From CAZKMM01 sp964553915 (GTDB lineage: Bacteria; RBG-13-61-14; DRUE01): a stretch of 7,379 bases of DNA. Every line of letters starts with the position of its first letter. Position 1 is the stretch's first letter. The translations under genes and the position numbers were made by a program. The stretch spans positions 1 through 7,379 of the forward strand of contig CAZKMM010000123.1 of the NCBI GenBank assembly GCA_964553915.1, written 5' to 3'. Positions 1 through 6,597 of the stretch are shown piece after piece. The notes below the pieces were generated by a model. That model saw only the letters and a program-made list of their open reading frames with translations, made no database searches and had not been told where the DNA came from.

Positions 1-615
1 AGCCTCAGGCTCATGGTCAACAAAAAGAATGGTTTTTTTCTCCTCTTTTAATTTTCGCATCACTGCCCAGACCTGCTCCCTTCCCAGCGGGTCAAGGTCT
101 GTGGTGGCTTCGTCAAAAATTAAAATTTCTGGCTCCAGAGCCAGCACACTGGCAATTGCCAGCCGTTGCTTTTCTCCGCCGGAGAGGGTATCCGGAGCAC
201 GATGCCGGAAATTCTCCATCCCCACCGAGCTGAGGGCTTTCTCAATTCTCCGGCTGATTTCCTCTCTTTCCAGCCCGAGATTCTCCGGTCCAAAAGCTAC
301 ATCCAGCTCTGCCCGGGAAGAAAAAAGCTGGGCTTCAAAATCCTGAAGCACCATCCCCACGCTTTGAGCGAGTTCATAGGTTTTTTTGCTGGAAATAGCT
401 TGACTGAAAATCCTTATTTCGCCAGAAAAATCCCCGGCATAAAAATTGGGAATAATCCGGTTCAGACAGAAAAGAAAACTGCTTTTTCCAGCTCCACTTC
501 TCCCACAAATCGCAACCGCTTCTCCAGAATCCTGCTGAAAAGAAACCCCCTTTAAAGAAGGTTCTTTTCCCCGAAGATATTTAAAGCCAAGCCCTTTAAC
601 CTCTATCGCTTTCAT
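1..615 (-). CDS. ABC transporter ATP-binding protein, EcfA/CbiO-like (C-terminus cut by window edge)
   Basis: This is the nucleotide-binding subunit of an ABC transporter, most like the ATPases of energy-coupling-factor (ECF) vitamin and metal importers. It would hydrolyse ATP on the cytoplasmic face of the membrane. Reading from ATG at 615, 205 codons are present. The Walker A is GRSGAGKS with K44, the Q-loop has Q91, and the signature LSGGEKQR lies at 144-151. The Walker B is IFDEA with D168 and E169, followed by the D-loop L174-D175 and the switch histidine H201 in FVDHEPE. The VAFGPENLG stretch at 106-114 after the Q-loop is typical of EcfA/CbiO proteins and supports that subfamily. The C-terminal part lies beyond the window. 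It could be a single domain of about 270-290 residues or the first half of a double-ATPase protein. The transported substrate is unknown, and no membrane partner is visible. There is no Shine-Dalgarno sequence before the ATG. The gene is divergent from the helicase gene. Confidence 0.93.
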   Translation of the reverse strand, partial: MKAIEVKGLGFKYLRGKEPSLKGVSFQQDSGEAVAICGRSGAGKSSFLFCLNRIIPNFYAGDFSGEIRIFSQAISSKKTYELAQSVGMVLQDFEAQLFSSRAELDVAFGPENLGLEREEISRRIEKALSSVGMENFRHRAPDTLSGGEKQRLAIASVLALEPEILIFDEATTDLDPLGREQVWAVMRKLKEEKKTILFVDHEPEA

Positions 616-629
616 AATAATTGCATTTT

Positions 630-658
630 ATTCTATCTTTTTAATTTGCCTTTTCCAA
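630..658 (-). promoter_or_regulatory. Putative sigma-70-type promoter for the ABC ATPase gene
   Basis: On the minus strand, TTGGAA (658-653) and TAGAAT (635-630) are separated by exactly 17 bases. They match the -35 consensus at 4 of 6 positions and the -10 consensus at 5 of 6. The predicted transcription start near 623 would leave a leader of only about 8 bases before the ATG at 615. That fits the absence of any Shine-Dalgarno sequence there. The call rests on consensus match only. Confidence 0.5.
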
Positions 659-674
659 GCAGGATTCAGATTGG

Positions 675-700
675 CTTGGTTATATTATTCTCTTGGTTAT
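675..700 (+). repeat. Tandem-spaced 9-bp direct repeat in the divergent intergenic region
   Basis: CTTGGTTAT occurs at 675-683 and again at 692-700, so the copies are 17 bases apart. Each is followed by an AT-rich near-copy (ATTATT versus AATAGG). The second copy runs into the TATAAT at 698-703, and the first supplies the TTGGTT that could serve as its -35 element. It may be a small local duplication or paired protein-binding sites on one face of the helix, although 17 bases is not a whole number of turns. Confidence 0.5.
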
Positions 701-703
701 AAT
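676..703 (+). promoter_or_regulatory. Putative promoter for the helicase-nuclease operon
   Basis: A perfect TATAAT lies at 698-703, preceded with a 16-base spacer by a weak -35 candidate, TTGGTT (676-681, only TTG matching consensus). Transcription would start near 710, within about two bases of the ATG at 712, giving an essentially leaderless message. An alternative -10-like TATATT at 681-686 would give a longer leader, but I see no matching -35 for it. Confidence 0.45.
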
Positions 704-711
704 AGGATTTG

Positions 712-3669
712 ATGGGAGTGGAGGAGTTAATCAGGGAGCTGAAGCAGGACCCGGAGTTTTCTCACTGGCTGGTTTATCACTACCAGATTCCTGCCCAGGA
801 GCCGAGGTTTGAGGAATTTCCTTCCAGCTTGGCTTCCTCACTTGCCCGGGGTCTGGAAAGACAGGGAATTTTTAGGCTTTACACTCATCAGGCACGGGCT
901 TTTCAGCTGGCAGAGCAGGGAAAAGATTTGGTGGTGGTTACTCCAACTGCCAGCGGAAAGACCCTCTGTTATAACCTGCCGGTTCTAAACCGGGTGATAA
1001 AAAATCCTGGCTCAAAAGCCCTTTATGTTTTTCCTATCAAGGCACTGGAGCAGGACCAGAGGAATGCTCTTTTGGAGTTGGTTTTTGCCAGTGGTCTGGC
1101 AGGAGAGATTCGTGCGGAGATTTATGATGGAGATACCCCGAGGAGCCAGCGGGAGAAGATTCTTGCCCGTCCCCCTCAGATTATCATCACCAATCCGGAT
1201 ATGATTCACCGCTCCATTCTGGCTTATCATTCTAACTGGGAGAAGTTTTTAAAGGGCTTGGATTTTCTGGTTCTGGATGAGCTTCATACCTATCGGGGGG
1301 TGTTTGGCTCTCATCTGGTTCAGGTGCTTCGGAGGCTATCTCGGATATGCGAGCATTATAACCGTCGGGTGCAAATCATTGCTTCCAGTGCCACCATTGC
1401 CAATCCCGGGGAGCTGGCGAGCAGGCTTACCGGAAGGGAATTTGAGGTGATAGATAAAAGCGGAGCACCCCGGGCCGGCAGGCATTTTATTTTTTTGAAT
1501 CCTCAGGAATTGAGCCCCTATACGGTTTCTGCCCGTCTGTTTAAACGCTCCATAGAGCTGGGCTTAAAGACCATTGCCTTTACCAAAGCCAGAAAAATTA
1601 CCGAGTTGATTTATACCTGGGTAATGCAATCTGCTCCCCAGCTGGCTGGTAAGGTCAGTGCTTATCGGGCCGGTTATTTACCTGAGGAGCGGAGGGAGAT
1701 TGAGCGGAGGCTGTTTGAAGGCAAACTGCTGGGAGTAATCAGCACCAGTGCCCTGGAAATGGGAATTGACATTGGCGAGCTGGATGTCTGCATTCTGGTG
1801 GGGTATCCAGGCACAATTACCGCTACCTGGCAGAGAGGGGGAAGGGTAGGGAGGAGCGAGCGGGAGTCTTTGATTATTCTGGTTGCCCAGCAGAACGCCC
1901 TTGACCAGTATTTTATGAAGCATCCCCAGGCTTTTTTTCAAAGTGGATACGAATCCGCAGTGGTTGACCCGGAGAATAAGCCGATTTTAAAGGCACATAT
2001 AGAGTGCTCTGCCAGTGAGCTGGCAATACCGTTAGATGATAAGTATTTTCCTCCGGAAAAATATTCTGAAATTTTTGAAGAGCTCAAGCAGGAGGGAAAA
2101 CTGGTTCAGCTGGTTTCAGACCGCTCTTATCGGGCTCGTCGCCGAAGACCACAGCTAGGGGTGGATATTCGTTCCATCGGCGAAGCCTGGACCATATTCC
2201 TTTCCCCCCAGCTGGGAGTAAAAGGGAAAAAAGCAGTGGTGGGAAGTCTGGACCGGCATCGGGTGTTTACGGAATGTCATCCCGGAGCAATTTATCTTCA
2301 CCGAGCCCGGCAGTATCAGGTTCTGGAGCTGGATTTGGAAAAGAAAAATGTTTATGTCCAGCCAGTAGAGGTTAATTATTATACTCAGGCTCTTCAGGAC
2401 AAAGAGACTGAGATTTTAAAGGTTCGGGCAAGCAAGCCCCTACATAATTTTATTGCCCGGTTTGGAGACCTGCGGGTAAGAGAGCGGGTGATTGGCTATG
2501 AAAAGAAGCATATTGCTACTCAGGAGCGGTTAAGCGTCCATCGTCTGGAGCTTCCTGAGCAGGTGTTTGAAACCACCGGGCTCTGGATAGAGATTGAAGA
2601 GTTTATTGAAAGAGCGGTTCTGGAGCGGGGATTGAATTTTATGGGAGCAATTCATGCTCTGGAGCATTCTGCGATTGCTATGTTTCCACTTTTTGCTTTT
2701 TGCGACCGGGATGATGTGGGAGGAATTAGCATCACTCTTCATCCTCAGGTGGGCAAGCCTGCGGTGTTTATTTATGATGGTTATCCTGGGGGAGTGGGTC
2801 TGGCAGAGAGGTGCTATTCGGTTTTAGAGGAGCTTCTGGAGAAAACTCTGGAGATGGTGGAGACCTGCGAGTGTGAGACTGGCTGTCCTGCCTGCATTCA
2901 GTCTCCCAAATGCGGTTCCGGGAATGTGCCTTTGGATAAAGAAGGAGCGATTCTGGTCTTGAAGATGCTTTTGGATAAACCAGAGGTCAAGTCTTTGCTC
3001 GCTGGCTCTGGTGAAATTTCCTTAGAAAAGGCGGGCGAGATTAAGCTTCCTGAAAAGAAGCGCAAGGAAAAGAAAGAGCCCCGGGTAATGGTTTTTGACC
3101 TGGAAACCAAGCGGAGTGCAGAAGAAGTAGGGGGATGGGGTAATATTCATCTGATGGGAATGGCGCTGGCAGTGGTCTGGGATAGCTGGACTGAGAAGTT
3201 TTACACTTTTCAGGAGAGCGAGGTGGAGGGACTTTTGGAATTTTTAAAGCAGGCGGATTTAGTGGTGGGGTTTAATTTAATTCGGTTTGATTATCTGGTA
3301 TTGAGTGCTTATACAGATTTTGATTTATCCCGTCTTCCTACTTTTGACATTTTTCTGGATTTGTATCAGCGATTGGGTTCCCGGCTCAGTTTATCTCATC
3401 TGGCAGAGTTTACTCTTAATCAGGCAAAGCTGGGAGATGGACTTGATAGCCTGAAATGGGTCAAGCAAGGAAGGTTTGACCTGGTGGAGGAATACTGTAA
3501 AAAAGATGTAGAGCTAACCCGGGATTTGTTTTATTATGGGCTTGAGCATCATCATATAGTTTTCCAGGACCGGGATGGAGAGGTTTTAGAACTGAGCCTG
3601 GACTGGGATTTGCAAAGATTGGTAGAGGAGGGAAAGAGAGCAGTTCTAAGTTTGAGAACGAATTTTTAG
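712..3669 (+). CDS. MrfA/YprA-type DExH helicase fused to a DEDD exonuclease-like domain
   Basis: This is a 985-residue ATP-dependent DNA helicase joined to a predicted 3'-5' exonuclease, probably a cytosolic DNA-repair enzyme. The helicase core shows motif I TPTASGKT (77-84, K83), motif II DELH (189-192), motif III SAT (226-228), motif V around ALEMGIDIG (347-355) and motif VI QRGGRVGR (374-381). Residues about 640-735 match the DUF1998/MrfA zinc-binding domain, with YDGYPGGVG at 688-696 and cysteines C719, C721, C725, C728 and C734. A lysine/glutamate-rich linker (about 765-790) leads to an RNase H-fold nuclease: D796 and E798 in FDLET, N855 and D860 in GFNLIRFD, and Y928 with D932 in YCKKD. 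All four DEDD acids are present. B. subtilis MrfA (helicase) and MrfB (exonuclease) are separate proteins that act together on mitomycin damage. The fungal relative of the helicase is Hrq1. A shared role here is inferred. The ATG at 712 is preferred over TTG at 709, and the only SD-like bases are AGGA at 704-707. This gene heads the plus-strand run. Confidence 0.93.
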   Translation: MGVEELIRELKQDPEFSHWLVYHYQIPAQEPRFEEFPSSLASSLARGLERQGIFRLYTHQARAFQLAEQGKDLVVVTPTASGKTLCYNLPVLNRVIKNPGSKALYVFPIKALEQDQRNALLELVFASGLAGEIRAEIYDGDTPRSQREKILARPPQIIITNPDMIHRSILAYHSNWEKFLKGLDFLVLDELHTYRGVFGSHLVQVLRRLSRICEHYNRRVQIIASSATIANPGELASRLTGREFEVIDKSGAPRAGRHFIFLNPQELSPYTVSARLFKRSIELGLKTIAFTKARKITELIYTWVMQSAPQLAGKVSAYRAGYLPEERREIERRLFEGKLLGVISTSALEMGIDIGELDVCILVGYPGTITATWQRGGRVGRSERESLIILVAQQNALDQYFMKHPQAFFQSGYESAVVDPENKPILKAHIECSASELAIPLDDKYFPPEKYSEIFEELKQEGKLVQLVSDRSYRARRRRPQLGVDIRSIGEAWTIFLSPQLGVKGKKAVVGSLDRHRVFTECHPGAIYLHRARQYQVLELDLEKKNVYVQPVEVNYYTQALQDKETEILKVRASKPLHNFIARFGDLRVRERVIGYEKKHIATQERLSVHRLELPEQVFETTGLWIEIEEFIERAVLERGLNFMGAIHALEHSAIAMFPLFAFCDRDDVGGISITLHPQVGKPAVFIYDGYPGGVGLAERCYSVLEELLEKTLEMVETCECETGCPACIQSPKCGSGNVPLDKEGAILVLKMLLDKPEVKSLLAGSGEISLEKAGEIKLPEKKRKEKKEPRVMVFDLETKRSAEEVGGWGNIHLMGMALAVVWDSWTEKFYTFQESEVEGLLEFLKQADLVVGFNLIRFDYLVLSAYTDFDLSRLPTFDIFLDLYQRLGSRLSLSHLAEFTLNQAKLGDGLDSLKWVKQGRFDLVEEYCKKDVELTRDLFYYGLEHHHIVFQDRDGEVLELSLDWDLQRLVEEGKRAVLSLRTNF

Positions 3670-3674
3670 GAGGT
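3668..3674 (+). promoter_or_regulatory. Ribosome binding site overlapping the helicase stop codon
   Basis: AGGAGGT begins inside the TAG stop of the helicase-nuclease gene and lies 5 bases before the ATG at 3680. It fixes the dehydrogenase start. Ribosomes finishing the first gene would sit on this site, so the two genes are probably translationally coupled. Confidence 0.85.
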
Positions 3675-3679
3675 AAATT

Positions 3680-4684
3680 ATGAGAGCCTGGGTAATAGAT
3701 AAGCCTGGTTTGATTGAGAAGCATCCTTTAAAAAAGACTGAGCTAGCTTTTCCTGAGCCCGGAGCAGGAGAGGTTCGGATTAAGATTAGTGCCTGCGGAA
3801 TCTGTCATACAGACCTGCATCAGGCAGAGGGCGAGCTTGAGCCTCATAAACTTCCGGTGGTGCCAGGGCATCAGGTAGTTGGAGTAGTGGATAAACTCGG
3901 CGAGGGAGTTAAGGAGTTCAAAGTTGGCGATAGGGTAGGGGTATGCTGGCTTTACTGCGCCTGTGGGGAGTGTGAGTTTTGTCAAATGGGATTGGAGAAT
4001 CTCTGCCCGGAAGCAAAATTCACCGGCTATGATTATGATGGCGGATATGCGGAATATATGGTCTCCAGGGCAGATTATACCTTCCATCTTCCAGAAAATT
4101 ATGATGAGCTTAAACTTGCTCCCCTGCTCTGCGCCGGAGTGATTGGCTGGAGAAGTTTAAAATTAAGCGAGGCAAAAAAAGGAGAGATTCTTGGTCTGTT
4201 CGGCTTTGGGGCAAGTGCTCATATTGTCTGCCAGATTGCCCGGTATTTGGGGATTGAGGTTTATGCTTTTTCCCGAAGTGAAGCTCATCAGAAGCTGGCT
4301 TTAAAGCTCGGAGCCAGCTGGGCCGGCAGAGCAGAAGATACCCCACCGAAAAAGCTGGACCGGGCAATTATCTTTGCTCCGGCTGGGGCGGTTTTGCTCT
4401 CAGCTTTAAGGCATCTTCGTCCTGCTGGAACCATTGCCATCAATGCGGTTTATATGAGCCCGATTCCAGAAATGGATTACAACCAGCTTCTTTATGGAGA
4501 AAAAACCATTCGGAGCGTGAGCAATCTTACCCGAGAAGATGCCCGGGAATTTTTAGAGCTGGCTCCCAAAGTGCCGATCGAGGCGGAAATAGAGGTTTTT
4601 GGATTTGACCAGGCAGAGGAGGCTCTTATTAAAGTCAAGCAGGCAAAAATTCAGGGAGCCGGGGTGCTCAGGATTTCAAAATGA
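3680..4684 (+). CDS. Zinc-dependent alcohol dehydrogenase family protein (medium-chain dehydrogenase/reductase)
   Basis: This 334-residue cytosolic NAD(P)-dependent oxidoreductase should interconvert an alcohol and an aldehyde or ketone. The N-terminal GroES-like domain carries the likely catalytic zinc ligands C39 (ACGICHTD), H64 (PGHQVVG) and C151 (LLCAGVIG). The structural zinc site is complete at C95, C98, C101 and C109. The Rossmann domain begins with GLFGFGASAH (172-181). The second strand ends in YAFSRS (195-200), with no acidic residue and with R199, which favours NADP(H) over NAD(H); that is inference. The whole resembles the family annotated as zinc-binding alcohol dehydrogenase family 2 (TIGR02822 type) and is full length for it. 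The usual Glu after the zinc-binding His (GHE) is Gln here (Q65). I believe this occurs in other members of this subfamily, so it need not mean inactivity. The gene starts 10 bases after the helicase and ends 16 bases before the epimerase. The substrate is unknown. Confidence 0.92.
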   Translation: MRAWVIDKPGLIEKHPLKKTELAFPEPGAGEVRIKISACGICHTDLHQAEGELEPHKLPVVPGHQVVGVVDKLGEGVKEFKVGDRVGVCWLYCACGECEFCQMGLENLCPEAKFTGYDYDGGYAEYMVSRADYTFHLPENYDELKLAPLLCAGVIGWRSLKLSEAKKGEILGLFGFGASAHIVCQIARYLGIEVYAFSRSEAHQKLALKLGASWAGRAEDTPPKKLDRAIIFAPAGAVLLSALRHLRPAGTIAINAVYMSPIPEMDYNQLLYGEKTIRSVSNLTREDAREFLELAPKVPIEAEIEVFGFDQAEEALIKVKQAKIQGAGVLRISK

Positions 4685-4690
4685 ACCGAA

Positions 4691-4696
4691 AGGAGG
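4691..4696 (+). promoter_or_regulatory. Ribosome binding site that sets the epimerase start
   Basis: AGGAGG lies 4 bases before the ATG at 4701 and just after the dehydrogenase stop (4682-4684). It decides in favour of 4701 over upstream in-frame starts that lie inside the dehydrogenase gene. Confidence 0.85.
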
Positions 4697-4700
4697 AAAG

Positions 4701-5732
4701 ATGAGTGTTTTTGCGGTCACCGGAGCAAGCGGACAGATTGCCGGGAAATTAATTCCACTTCTTTCCCGGCAGGAGGAGTGCGAGAAAATCATCGGTATTG
4801 ACATCAAGCCCCCACAGGAAAAATTTGAGAAATTTGAGTTTCTGAAAAAAGATGTCCGCTCCCCGGAGCTGAAAGAAGTTTTCCAAGCCAATAAAGTCCA
4901 GGTGATTTTTCATCTTGCTTTTGTGCTTAATCCAATTCATAACAAAGAGCTGATGTTTGAGATCAATCTTAAAGGCACCGAGAATGTGCTAAAGTGCGCC
5001 CGGGAAGCTGAGGCGGAGCAGGTAATTGTTACCTCCAGCGGAACCGCTTACGGCGCTCATCCAGATAATCCGGTCCCTTTAAAAGAAGACCATCCCCTTC
5101 GGGCAGAGCCGGAATTTGATTATGCCTATCACAAGCGGGAGATGGACCTGCTTTGCCAGGAATTTGCCCAGAACCATCCCGAACTGAAAATAACCATCTT
5201 TCGTCCCTGCATTGTAGTGGGAAAGAGGTTTGAGAATTATATTGCCCGGGTTCTATTGCATCCATTTAATTTTTTTATTGCTGGGGCAGACCCATATCTT
5301 CAGTTTATTGCTGAGGAAGATGTTGCCCGGGGGCTGATGTTAAGTGCTTTGAAAAGAAAAGAGGGAATATTTAATCTGGCAGGAGAAGGCTGGCTTAAAC
5401 TGAGCGAAATCTGGGAGATAAAAAAACGCTTAATTACCCTGAATTTTCCAGAATGGTTTATTTATCCCGCGGTAAGGTTAGGCTGGAGAATTCATTTTCC
5501 AATAGCGGAATTTCCTGCTGGGGCGATTGACTATTTTCGTTATCCCTGGGTGGTGGATATAAGCAAGGCTGAAAAGGAGCTGGGGTTTGTTCCTGAATAT
5601 TCCAGCAGGAAGGTCTGGGAGGATTATATTCGCTGGAGAGAGGAGAATCCCCTGGGCTTCTGGCAAACCCGCCGAAAAAAGAGAATAGAAAAAAGAACCT
5701 ACCAACAGGCAAAAGGAAATTTTTCCTCCTGA
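4701..5732 (+). CDS. NAD-dependent epimerase/dehydratase family protein (extended SDR)
   Basis: This 343-residue protein is an extended short-chain dehydrogenase/reductase, a family that usually modifies nucleotide sugars, sterols or related substrates using bound NAD(P). The N-terminal Rossmann motif is TGASGQIA (7-14). D34 at the end of the second strand (GIDIKPP) suggests NAD. The catalytic set is complete: S113 within TSSGTAYG (111-118), Y141 and K145 in YAYHK. The C-terminal half contains PWVVDISKAEKELGF, a pattern common near the end of sugar epimerases of this class. Two features are unusual. The third glycine of TGxxGxxG is A14, followed by G15. The protein also ends in a basic tail (TRRKKRIEKR, 323-332) beyond the usual fold, which might favour contact with membrane or nucleic acid. 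The start is set by the AGGAGG at 4691. The gene follows the dehydrogenase by 16 bases and is probably in the same operon. The substrate cannot be assigned; a sugar nucleotide or a lipid-linked 3-hydroxy compound are both possible. Confidence 0.88.
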   Translation: MSVFAVTGASGQIAGKLIPLLSRQEECEKIIGIDIKPPQEKFEKFEFLKKDVRSPELKEVFQANKVQVIFHLAFVLNPIHNKELMFEINLKGTENVLKCAREAEAEQVIVTSSGTAYGAHPDNPVPLKEDHPLRAEPEFDYAYHKREMDLLCQEFAQNHPELKITIFRPCIVVGKRFENYIARVLLHPFNFFIAGADPYLQFIAEEDVARGLMLSALKRKEGIFNLAGEGWLKLSEIWEIKKRLITLNFPEWFIYPAVRLGWRIHFPIAEFPAGAIDYFRYPWVVDISKAEKELGFVPEYSSRKVWEDYIRWREENPLGFWQTRRKKRIEKRTYQQAKGNFSS

Positions 5733-5743
5733 CTGATTTTGAT

Positions 5744-5752
5744 TGATATAAG
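5744..5752 (+). promoter_or_regulatory. Candidate extended -10 promoter before the phosphodiesterase
   Basis: TGATATAAG contains the TGn extension and a 5-of-6 match to TATAAT (TATAAG, 5747-5752), within the largest gap of the plus-strand run. Transcription would start near 5759, about 20 bases before the ATG at 5779. No -35 element is recognisable, so this is tentative. It could give the lipid-related pair of genes separate expression. Confidence 0.25.
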
Positions 5753-5778
5753 AGATTCTGGGGTTAAAAATTATTCAA

Positions 5779-6597
5779 ATGAGTCATTCTAAAAAAATTC
5801 TTCTGTTCGGGCATCGGGGAGCACGAGGAGAGGCTCCGGAGAATACGATTTCTGCTTTTCAAAGGGCAGTGGAGGTAGGAATGGATGGGATTGAATTTGA
5901 CCTCCGCCTATGCCGGAGTGGGGAGGTGGTGATAGCTCACGATGCCACGGTCGCAAGAATTACCGGCAGGCGAGCTCCGATTCGGGCTTATAGCTATCAG
6001 GAGCTGAGAGAGCTGGATGTGGGAAGTTATTTTGCGCCGGAGTTTAAAGGAGAAAAAATCCCTTTGTTTGAAGAGGTGATTGAGCGCTTCTCAGAAAAAC
6101 TGCTTTTTGACCTGGAGCTAAAAGGCAAAAGCATCCATACTGATGGACTGGAAGAAAAAGTTGTCCAGCTGATTCATAAATATAATTTGCAGGAGCGAGT
6201 AATTATTTCCAGCTTTAATCCGATGATTCTTCTTCGGATTCGCACCCTGGACCCGAGCATAAAAATCGGGCTGAACTTTCTTGATGATGGCTGGCACTGG
6301 CTCCGCAAGCTCTGGTATCTGCCTTTGTCTTATCCTTATTCGGTTCATCCCACTCCTTTTTTAATTGACGATTATGTGCTTAATCTGGTGCGGGAGCAGA
6401 AGGCTCTTTTAATTCCCTGGATGGTTAATGAAGAAAGCCAGATGCTTAAGCTTTTTGAGCAGGGGGTGGATGGGATTATCTCTGACTATCCAAGTTTATT
6501 GAAAAGTGAGTATAATAAATGGAGAGAAGAATCAACTTCAACCGAGGAGGAAAAGCAGAAAAATGAAGGAACAAAGCATTCCCCAGAAATTTTTTGA
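5779..6597 (+). CDS. Glycerophosphodiester phosphodiesterase (GDPD/UgpQ-like, cytosolic)
   Basis: This 272-residue enzyme hydrolyses glycerophosphodiesters from phospholipid breakdown to sn-glycerol 3-phosphate and the free alcohol. It has the GDPD TIM-barrel motifs in order. HRGARGEAPENT at 12-23 carries the catalytic H12 and E21-N22. GIEFDLRL carries the metal ligands E39 and D41. AHD carries the second catalytic H54. FDLELK carries the metal ligand E113. GVDGIISDYP sits near the C-terminus, as in the family. There is no signal peptide or membrane segment, so it resembles cytosolic UgpQ rather than periplasmic GlpQ. The last 25-30 residues are a charged, low-complexity tail (STSTEEEKQKNEG region) beyond the normal fold. 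That tail overlaps the start of the next gene and its ribosome binding site, so it may exist mainly for that reason. The ATG at 5779 has no strong SD, only GGGG 15 bases upstream, but its position matches the usual distance to the HRG motif. The gene follows the epimerase by 46 bases. Confidence 0.94.
   Translation: MSHSKKILLFGHRGARGEAPENTISAFQRAVEVGMDGIEFDLRLCRSGEVVIAHDATVARITGRRAPIRAYSYQELRELDVGSYFAPEFKGEKIPLFEEVIERFSEKLLFDLELKGKSIHTDGLEEKVVQLIHKYNLQERVIISSFNPMILLRIRTLDPSIKIGLNFLDDGWHWLRKLWYLPLSYPYSVHPTPFLIDDYVLNLVREQKALLIPWMVNEESQMLKLFEQGVDGIISDYPSLLKSEYNKWREESTSTEEEKQKNEGTKHSPEIF
6545..6550 (+). promoter_or_regulatory. Ribosome binding site for the acyl-CoA synthetase, inside the phosphodiesterase gene
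   Basis: AGGAGG lies within the 3' end of the phosphodiesterase coding sequence, 12 bases before the ATG at 6563. The motif is strong but the spacing is longer than the usual 5-9 bases. No closer in-frame start is available, so it is the best candidate site. Confidence 0.6.

Noticed and set aside
29..555. Plus-strand open frames (29-346 and 166-555) opposite the ABC ATPase
   Set aside because: The minus strand here encodes an uninterrupted ATPase with every expected motif. The plus-strand frames show no recognisable domain and are shadows of it.
709..711. TTG start one codon before the ATG of the helicase gene
   Set aside because: It adds one residue, is a weaker codon, and would lie at or before the predicted transcription start. 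The ATG at 712 is preferred, though the choice is not decisive.
712..3669. Anti-phage defence system such as DISARM, because of the helicase and DUF1998-type domain
   Set aside because: No methyltransferase, PLD nuclease or other defence partner is nearby. The helicase and zinc domain sit in the MrfA/YprA arrangement, and the neighbours are metabolic genes.
4110..4367. Minus-strand open frames across the plus-strand genes (for example 4110-4367, 3743-4087, 5458-5712, 6698-6985)
   Set aside because: All lie fully opposite genes with clear family motifs, have no domain signature and no convincing ribosome binding site.
4599..4700. Longer N-terminus for the epimerase, starting at 4599
   Set aside because: The extension lies within the dehydrogenase gene and is arginine-rich with no family match. 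The ATG at 4701 has AGGAGG 4 bases upstream and starts right at the Rossmann motif.
5714..5727. Palindrome AGGAAATTTTTCCT as a transcription terminator
   Set aside because: The arms are only 6 bases, AT-rich, with a 2-base loop, no T-run after the stem, and location inside the epimerase coding end. It is not a credible intrinsic terminator.
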